A stretch of 64,000 nucleotides of DNA from Nothopassalora personata (taxonomy: Eukaryota > Ascomycota > Dothideomycetes > Mycosphaerellales > Mycosphaerellaceae), in assembly GCA_033816765.1 (NCBI GenBank), contig CM066287.1:6138001-6202000 (forward strand), read 5' to 3'. Of the stretch, positions 57,426-64,000 are shown piece by piece. Each line of letters begins with the position of its first letter. Position 1 is the stretch's first letter. Position numbers and translations under genes: made by a program. The notes under the pieces were generated by a model. It ran no database searches. It was not told the origin of the DNA and worked only from the letters and a program-made list of their open reading frames with translations.

Positions 57426-58110
57426 AATTGCTTTGGCCGATCTTGGCAATGGACGTAAAGGTGGGAAATGATGAGATAAAAGAAGATGTTTTCATATGTC
57501 GCATCACATGACTATCGATCGTTCTTCAGCCTTGATGTGACTATCCCTCCCGGTGATGCATGAGTAAGGCCCGAATTGTCGGATGTCATGATTGATAATG
57601 TGTGTGTGAGTGGAGGCGTCCAGCGTCAGGGCAGGCGCGCTTGGTGGTGATAGCATTGGGGTGACCTTGGCCCGCCGTGCAGCGCGTACAGATATCGATT
57701 GGAAGAAGTCACGTCGTCGGCGGCCGGTAGTCAATTGCCGCTGCCGCCGCGTAGTTCTACGTGTACTGTAGCTGACAGGGCAACAGGGGTCCACAAGCCG
57801 CGTATTCTGTCTCGGTCTCGAGCCGTACAGTATACAGGACAGTACCGTACCTATTGTGATATGAGAATTGTGATTCAGCTCTGTACTCGTCCCTTTCGCG
57901 TTTCACACTGTCGGAGAACTTGTACACTACTGCCGTCGTTGTCTTCCTGTTGCCACGACTAGACAGACCTCCAGCGATCCCTCGCGTAGGCCACCGTCTC
58001 ACCCAGAACGATCAAGATACCATATAAGCTCAGCGAGTGGTGGCATATGGTGGAGGGTGTTGCAGGAAGATCCGTGCTGCTGGGCAGCAAGCAACTTCTG
58101 GTCTGCGACG
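57426..58110. other. Divergent promoter region
   Basis: Between divergent starts at 57425 and 58111. No gene found. Confidence 0.45.
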
Positions 58111-59976
58111 ATGCCATCTAGACTCAATGCGTGCTCCCTCCTCCCGCGCCGACTCCAGATCATAGCATCTCTTGCGGTCTTCATCGTGATATGCATCGTC
58201 TTTCTAGGTCGATCAGGCACAGACGACTTCGATCCGTACCTCCAGAAAGTTCCCTACGGCCCTCAGCTACAAGATGGGGTACATCATGCGGTAGAAGGAG
58301 CACAGCACATCGTGGGCCAAATACCAAATCCACTGCGCACCCCGGCGCATAAGCCACCACCAGAACAATCGAACAGTACGAGTGGAGAGGCGAAGTGGTT
58401 CGCAGACTGGTCGTGGAGGAACCCTTTCAGCAGCGACATCACTCTGGACGAAGAGCGCGCTGTGCTACCGCCGCTCCCAGAACGGCCGCGAATTTACACA
58501 TACTACGACGTGTCTACGATGGGCAAGGATGAGCAGAGCAAACAGGCCGAGCGAGATCTGATACAAGTATGGCGGCGCGCGTGGTGGGCGCAAGGGTTCA
58601 GGCCGGTTGTGTTGAGCAAGTCAGAGGCTATGAACAATCCACTATATCGTATCGTGCAGCAATTAAAGCTTGAAACGGCGCTGGAGAACGAGCTGATGAG
58701 ATGGCTGGCTTGGGGGAATATGGGAACGGGCATCCTCTCCAACTGGCTCGCACTACCAATGGCAGCCTACGACGATCCAATGCTGTCCTTTTTGCGGCGT
58801 GGGGAGTATCCTACACTTACGAGATACGAAGGTCTCGGCAATGCTCTGTTCATCGGGTCAAAAGAGGACGTGGATGCAGCACTCAAAGAAGCTGTCGGGC
58901 ATCCAGCCCTGAAGCTGGTCAAGAACTTTGAGGATGCCTTCCCGTCAGATACAATACAGGTGGATTCAAAGCACGATGCAATTGCGTACTACGGTCTGGA
59001 AGTGCTCAAGGCGAAGTACACGCTCATCAAGGAACAACTTGAGGCAAAAGCTATTGGTGAAGCTCTGAAGATGCTCCCCGACTTGATCAACAGCCATCTA
59101 CACCTTACGTGGCAAAACACCTTCGCCAAAGGCATCTCAATACTCAAACCACTACCTGAGCACACTTCGGCACTCATCGAAGCCGCCGAGGATATCGCGC
59201 TCAATCTCACGGCATGTCCAGTCACGCCGATTCCCAGTTCCTGCCCACCGAATCGCCCGAAGTGTAAGACATGCGTCAGCAGTTCTGTGAAGCTCAGCTA
59301 TTCCAAGATCTACAGGAACGACAGCAAGCTCTTCACGATTGCTACTGTACCTCACCCGTACACCTTGCAGAGCATGATCAAGTCGAAAGACAACATGGGT
59401 CTGCAATACATACGAAGAAAGACTGATCGCGATGTGTGGATTCAAGCCGCAACGAAAGAGCTTCTTGGGACTGGCATGTCTTCCTTCTCTCGCCTACCTA
59501 AGCTCAAGGAGGCCATTGCATCTGAATATGGCAGTTCGAGATCGTTGTGGTTCACAGCTGAGCGTCCCTTCTCGAAAGATAGCGAGAAGGATCTCGAAGA
59601 GCTTGACTGGATATTCGGATTCAAGCTGCCCCGCGGAGAATCGATTCCGTCGGGCAAGAGCGAGACACCCGTGCCTGGACCTGAACGCAGGCCAAAGCTT
59701 CCTTCTCCCGAGTATGGAGACGGACCAGTCCCTTCGGAATCAGAGCTGCAGAACGAGAGATCATTGCTAGAGAGGACTCGAATCGCACTCAATACCCAAG
59801 CTATCAAGCAAGTGCGCGAGATCATGGAGGCCTGGAATCTGGCTGATACAGAGGCGTGGAAATTCGTCAGAGCATACAATGCCAGACGACGCATAGAGCG
59901 ACGAGGGTGGGAGGAGGAGGAGAGCGACTTTCAAGGGAAGGGCGTCTTTGATAGATGGGTCGACAAGATAATATGA
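58111..59976 (+). CDS. Type II membrane protein, putative Golgi glycosyltransferase-like
   Basis: A single exon of 621 aa from ATG 58111 (MPSRLNACSLLPRR); an in-frame ATG at 58057 is less likely. A short basic head precedes one hydrophobic anchor (IIASLAVFIVICIVFLG), so the rest should face the Golgi/ER lumen or the outside. The lumenal domain has RPRIYTYYDVSTMGKDEQS, IQVWRRAWWAQGFRPVVLSK, MRWLAWGNMGTGILSNWL and a four-Cys segment (CPVTPIPSSC, CKTC). The layout resembles fungal sugar-transferase-like proteins with an N-terminal anchor, but I see no clear DxD motif, so the enzymatic role is uncertain. Potential N-glycosylation sites occur (NSTS, NLT). Confidence 0.7.
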   Translation: MPSRLNACSLLPRRLQIIASLAVFIVICIVFLGRSGTDDFDPYLQKVPYGPQLQDGVHHAVEGAQHIVGQIPNPLRTPAHKPPPEQSNSTSGEAKWFADWSWRNPFSSDITLDEERAVLPPLPERPRIYTYYDVSTMGKDEQSKQAERDLIQVWRRAWWAQGFRPVVLSKSEAMNNPLYRIVQQLKLETALENELMRWLAWGNMGTGILSNWLALPMAAYDDPMLSFLRRGEYPTLTRYEGLGNALFIGSKEDVDAALKEAVGHPALKLVKNFEDAFPSDTIQVDSKHDAIAYYGLEVLKAKYTLIKEQLEAKAIGEALKMLPDLINSHLHLTWQNTFAKGISILKPLPEHTSALIEAAEDIALNLTACPVTPIPSSCPPNRPKCKTCVSSSVKLSYSKIYRNDSKLFTIATVPHPYTLQSMIKSKDNMGLQYIRRKTDRDVWIQAATKELLGTGMSSFSRLPKLKEAIASEYGSSRSLWFTAERPFSKDSEKDLEELDWIFGFKLPRGESIPSGKSETPVPGPERRPKLPSPEYGDGPVPSESELQNERSLLERTRIALNTQAIKQVREIMEAWNLADTEAWKFVRAYNARRRIERRGWEEEESDFQGKGVFDRWVDKII

Positions 59977-60234
59977 AGGGCCTCTCGGCCGGCCCTGCGT
60001 TAGCAATGGCGTTCAGGTGCAGGAAGTAACTACAGACCTTTGTCCATCAGACTTCACTTTCTCACTTCAACGACAGTCACGGGAGGTAAAGTACGGCGAG
60101 GGCTTCGTCCCAGGCGCATTGCCGCGAGATGCTGCGGGCGTTCACGGCGCTCGTCCGCGCGCACTCATATCAGGCCTTGATACCTCTTTGGAATGCATTC
60201 TCAGCCAAGCAGTTGCTACACATCAATAGCGATC

Positions 60235-62508
60235 ATGGACGAGGATGATTCTTCCATGCCGACTTCGGCACCACCAATTCTTGGGGCAGCACGCGATGAT
60301 GCCGCGTCAGCACCGCCGCCATCGCCTCGACCGAGGTCTGCTTCGCTGCCAATAGAACGGCCCAAGACAGCTCCTCCAGAACTCACATCATCTCGAGAGA
60401 GAGAGTTGCCGAAGTCACCCACTGCAGGAAACGATTCACCACCCCAATCGGCCCGTCCAGCACCTGCTGACCTAGCATTACGATCAGCTACTGCTATGCT
60501 ACCACCCCAGCCAACGGCTGAAGATGAAGCTGAAGACGCCATGTCGAGAGTACGGAGATCTCTTGCGCACGCGAGGCACCAAGATCGAAAGGGACGTTTC
60601 CGAGAAGCGATGGAAGAATACAAGGCAATCCTGGGCTTTTTCGATGGCGCTCTCGCAGAAATCGAGCTGTTGTATGAGGAGCGAGAGGAATTGAACCGCT
60701 TAGTCGATAGTGATCGACAGAGACATGCGACGCTTCGCAGGCTAGATGCTGCTGGGGATCTTCATAACGCGCCGCCATTACCGAAACATCCACCACCGCC
60801 AACAGCAAAAGAAGCGTTTCCAACCTTTCGAATGCCCCTGCCACCTAAGACTGGAAAGCGTCAGCGTGGGAATGATGTCACCCAAGGATCGAGCAAGAAG
60901 CCGAGAAACGATAGTCTGGATGCTCCTGTACACACCACGGAAGTCCATAGTAATGCCAGCGACGAGGAGGAAGATTCCGAGCATGGCCTGCAGGGACGAA
61001 CGCCTGGTTTCATGAGGGATAGCACGCCTATGCCTGGTGCGTGATCATAAAGAAAACCGTGTTGCACAATGCCTCACTCCTGAATCCCCGCTACTTTGAC
61101 GTACCGAAGCACGACTGTCACTGACAATCTTAGGCGGCATTGAAATGCTCGGCAATTCCAATCCCAACCGCGGCATAACCAGCTACGCTCTCGCAACATC
61201 TAAGCTTGGCATCCATCGCCAAAGACAAGCAGGGGGCCACGCGATCGACTATCACTTTCGGGACCACAACCACGCCCACTGCGAAGCAGCTGGCGGCGCT
61301 AAAGGGTTTCATAAGCTCATGGCTCGAATGCTTGGACAGGCTGCGACAGAGCGCGTCTGTCCGCCAGATGTCCACTAGGGATCGGACGGTACGGCGACAG
61401 GAGAAGAGGCACGACAAAGATGGTATGCTTTCGTAAAGCGTCAGCGCTGCAACGCGAACGGGCACGCCAATGGCTGTACTTGTTTTGATCCGCCTGATAG
61501 CGAATATCGTGGCGAAGCGCTCCCAAACGAGGCTGCTGGGCGACCGAAGTACCCGTGGATGTGGCTTGGAGAACCGGTCGATGGGGATGACTTTGTTAGG
61601 TGGAGAGATCGGCTGTTTAAGTTCTGGGAGGAATCGTTCAAGAAAGGGAAGATCAATGCAGTTGAAGTGAGTTGAGATGAAAGCTGAGACCATTCACCAG
61701 CATCTCAGACAGTGTCTTCCTCTTGTGATGATGGCACCACTGCACCACGCGCTAACATAGAAAACAGCACGACCATAAACGCACCGCACTGCTCAATCGT
61801 TGCAACGAACGTCGAGAAGCTGACTCGGTCCGTATTGTGCGTCGTACAACACCGCATCCCCAATATCAAAACCCCTTCGGGGGCACTGACAAGACTCTCA
61901 CTGACACGTCCGAGGCCGACCGACAACTCGAACAAGCCACTGACACGTCCCAGGCCGACCGACAACTCGAACAAGCCCCAGCCCCAGCCCCCCTCCCTTC
62001 CTCCACCTCACGCCCCAAATACACGCCCACACCCGAAATGTGGCCCGGCGAGCCCCACGACCTCGCAGCCTTCGACAAATGGAAACTAGACTTATCCAGG
62101 TATGCTAATTCCTTCCCCAACCCAAACCACCCCCCCCCCCCCCCCCCCCTTCACACCTAAAACCCGTGTGTCCTTAGATCCTACGAACAAGCCCACGCCT
62201 CGGGCGAAATTTCCGCAGAAGAATTTACCCGACGCTCCGCACAATTGTTGATGCGAAGTAATGAACGGATGTTCGCTGCCGCTGCGCAGAGGAATCGGGA
62301 GAGGGATGCGAGGGAGAGGGAACAAAGTCCAGGACCCCGGAATGTACAGCCTAGCAGCAAGACGCGTGCCGCGACGGTGTTGCGGCAGGGAGCGCCGTCG
62401 GCACCGAGGCTGGAGGCGGTGAGAGAGGAGGTGGAGGAGATGGAGGATTTGGAGATGGGGGGGGGGGTGAGATGCTTGAGGAGGTGGAGGAGATGGAGGA
62501 GAGTTTAG
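60235..62508 (+). CDS. Hypothetical multi-exon protein with a frame break
   Basis: Exon 1 (60235-61036, MDEDDSSMPTSAPP) encodes a Pro/Ser-rich head and a helical segment (SRVRRSLAHARHQDRKGRF, REAMEEYKAILGFF, LLYEEREELNRLV) reminiscent of MIT helices, then a nuclear-type basic stretch. Later exons: about 61183-61666, 61768-62099 and 62178-62508. In the second exon the coding frame changes near 61380. Before it ASIAKDKQGATRSTITFG, TAKQLAALKGFISSWLE; after it GEEARQRWYAFVKRQRC and PWMWLGEPVDGDDFVRW. The intron 61667-61767 (GTGAGT, branch CTAAC) and 62100-62177 (with a poly-C run) are well supported by phase. It may be one gene with an indel or two genes. No known domain. Confidence 0.5.
61898..61977 (+). 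repeat. 39-bp tandem duplication within the exon
   Basis: Two adjacent 39-bp units, differing at one base, encode TDTSEADRQLEQA and TDTSQADRQLEQA. A recent in-frame duplication. Confidence 0.85.
62131..62150 (+). repeat. Cytosine homopolymer in an intron
   Basis: A run of about 18-20 C residues inside the intron 62100-62177. Its length is likely variable or mis-assembled. Confidence 0.8.
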
Positions 62509-62745
62509 AGGAGGGGAGAGGAGTCGCTGAGGGGAAGAGTAAGAGGGAGGGGAAGAGGACTGTAAGGTAGACTGGGCTGATGGAGGGAGTGGATACAACA
62601 AGGTGTATGATCTGAAGCCGGGGTTGGGGTGAGTTCAGAGGATGTAAGACGGCATTCCACTTCTCGAAACGGTACGAGCATGGGGAGAGCATGGACTGTA
62701 CTTCATTCCTCTCGAACACAAGCAAATCCATGAATCCATTTCCTT

Positions 62746-64000
62746 TTATGCTCCACCACTCAGCCCCTTGCCCTTCCCCTTCCCTTTGCCTTCACCAACT
62801 CTCTTCTCCACCAATCTCGTCCATCGTCTTCTCCTCCACTCCCCTCTTTTGTGCCTGCCCACCCCATTACCCTCTTCCCACCCACTCCTCGGCACACTCT
62901 TGACCCTTGCCACTGTGCCGACAGCTCCCCTCTCCTTCAACGCCCTCGCACCAACCTCCTGCTCCGGCAAATCATACACCCACCGCTCTCCCTCCGTCTC
63001 AATCTCAACCCCACTAATCATCCTCTCCTCCACCCACCCGCGACTCTCCAGATCCAGATTCCATTTCTTCTCCTTCCACTCCCACCCACTTGGAGCCTGT
63101 ACGTCCTCGAAGAATTGTGTTCCTCTGGGTCTATCGCCTGCAATTCTGGGTTGTGACAACGGATCATAGGGCGTAGGGGAGAAAAGCCACGACTCCCACG
63201 TATCAGATGCCGGGTGATGTTTCTGCAGTTCGAAGATTTCGACTTGCCTTACTGAAGGTGGCTCGGCGAGGAGGATGTCTTGAGAGATCCAGGAGCGGAG
63301 GGTGGTCTGGGCGAGTTCGATGTGCTGAGATAGTTGGCTGAGGTTGCGGGAGGAGAGGAGAAACTTTTGGATTCGTGGGTGGGAGGCTGATACCAAGGCC
63401 CAGCCTGCGATTAAGGCAATGGCGCGCCAGGGGACGAATTGGGAGCCGATAAAAGCGGCGATGCTGAGGGAGCTGAGGGCCAGGAAGAGTGTTGAAGATA
63501 ATGCTTCGTCGGAGAAGTTGGTGTAGGGTGTAATGTATTCGTTGGCGGCGTCGTGCAGGCGGGAGAAGTCTTCCATGCTGTTTTGCAGGTCTCGCATGTT
63601 GCGCCAGAAATCCGTGCTGAATTCTGCGGCGGGCTTGACTCGACTTGCAGCCGCAGTGGGGGGACCGTGGAAGCTGGGTTCCAGACGTGGGTCGTTGGTG
63701 GGGGTTGGGTGACGGGCGAGGAAGGAGGGGATCATGATGCTGCCAAGGACAAGGACCAGCGGGATGAGAGGGAGGAGGTGTGGTTTCAGGCAGATGAGAG
63801 AGTAGACGGCGAGGAAGGAGAGGGTCGCAGTGGGCCGTTTCCAGGAGAAGAGGTGTATGAGGCGGTTTTCAAGGACGAAGACGATGCCTATGCGTGCGTT
63901 GAAGCGGCGGAAGTTGTAGGTCATGAGGCGTGGGCCGAATTCTGGTCTGGCGACGTACTTCTTGGAGCGTCTGTCCTTCTTACGTGGCGCGTCGGTGGTG
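62746..64000 (-). CDS. Pex24/Pex30-type peroxisomal membrane peroxin (5' partial)
   Basis: Integral membrane protein of the Pex28-32/Pex24 group that controls peroxisome number and ER-peroxisome contacts. The frame is open through the right edge (start outside the window), with about 417 residues visible. An N-terminal segment with two hydrophobic pairs (PHLLPLIPLVLVLGSIMIP; STLFLALSSLSIAAFIG and AIALIAGWALVSA) gives membrane hairpins. A C-terminal DysF (dysferlin-like) domain follows: IFELQKHHP, WESWLFSPTPYDPLSQPRI, FFEDVQAPSGWEWKEKKWNL and WVEERMISGVEIETEGERWVYD. The tail is Lys/Gly/Arg-rich. The Trp-rich spacing of the DysF motif is intact. Confidence 0.9.
   Translation of the reverse strand, partial: TTDAPRKKDRRSKKYVARPEFGPRLMTYNFRRFNARIGIVFVLENRLIHLFSWKRPTATLSFLAVYSLICLKPHLLPLIPLVLVLGSIMIPSFLARHPTPTNDPRLEPSFHGPPTAAASRVKPAAEFSTDFWRNMRDLQNSMEDFSRLHDAANEYITPYTNFSDEALSSTLFLALSSLSIAAFIGSQFVPWRAIALIAGWALVSASHPRIQKFLLSSRNLSQLSQHIELAQTTLRSWISQDILLAEPPSVRQVEIFELQKHHPASDTWESWLFSPTPYDPLSQPRIAGDRPRGTQFFEDVQAPSGWEWKEKKWNLDLESRGWVEERMISGVEIETEGERWVYDLPEQEVGARALKERGAVGTVARVKSVPRSGWEEGNGVGRHKRGEWRRRRWTRLVEKRVGEGKGKGKGKGLSGGA

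Noticed and set aside
61130..61693. Minus-strand open frame of about 188 codons
   Set aside because: It lies opposite coding sequence of the spliced plus-strand gene. Its composition is the mirror of that gene and it has no motif of its own.

Overview
The window is nuclear DNA of a filamentous ascomycete, most probably a Dothideomycete of the Mycosphaerellales/Capnodiales type. The signs are dense genes on both strands, short introns (46-150 bp) with CTNAC-like branch points, a cot-1/Cbk1-type NDR kinase with a poly-Gln N terminus, a fungal Zn2Cys6 factor, an alcohol-oxidase-like GMC enzyme, and Copia and Tc1/mariner remnants. The species cannot be named from the sequence alone. Exon structures were built by hand from splice motifs, reading phase and family resemblance.

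Layout: 1-2928 exocyst Sec3 (5' end outside the window); 3884-5654 AAAP-family amino acid permease; 5798-6683 DUF1771-Smr protein; about 6684-8838 an F-box/LRR-like pseudogene split by a peculiar 1207-bp Copia derivative (6857-8063); 9672-10343 GINS subunit Psf1, divergent from 10752-12887 family-X DNA polymerase; 13156-13498 RNA polymerase subunit RPABC4; 14036-16216 NDR kinase Cbk1/COT1; 17577-18615 C2H2 factor; 20363-20923 hypothetical; 21509-22416 HpcH/HpaI aldolase; 22600-22973 glutaredoxin-like protein; 23176-24253 CHORD protein; 26007-28028 alcohol-oxidase-like GMC gene with a frameshift; 29075-30431 complete Tc1/mariner element; 30527-32366 MFS transporter; 33407-35351 Bor1-type SLC4 transporter.

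The right half holds two overlapping hypotheticals (35690-37135), a coiled-coil hypothetical (38115-38612), remnants of a secreted Cys-rich protein (39776-40098) and of an LPRELRD-type gene (40744-41702), a HIT protein (41836-42489), a Zn2Cys6 factor (42984-45645), a TA-rich relic (about 46120-46450), B-type cyclin (47368-48952), mitochondrial ribosomal protein uL2m (49880-51072), a diverged three-copy repeat (about 51360-52160), ATP synthase OSCP (52329-53144), a single-zinc-finger acidic protein (54647-55890), an uncharacterised 160-aa protein (56813-57425), a type II membrane protein (58111-59976), a multi-exon hypothetical with a frame break (60235-62508) and a Pex24/DysF peroxin running off the right edge.

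Most genes are housekeeping functions: secretion, DNA replication and repair, transcription, cell cycle, morphogenesis and mitochondria. They are not arranged as a pathway and I see no secondary-metabolite cluster. The accessory parts are the transposon-bearing stretches around 6.7-8.8, 28.4-30.4 and 38.6-41.7 kb, which contain most of the broken genes. The strongest unusual item is the Copia derivative. It is bounded by two inverted copies of the same LTR end, has a 5-bp target duplication, and sits inside the F-box-like gene whose fragment lies directly against the Smr start codon.
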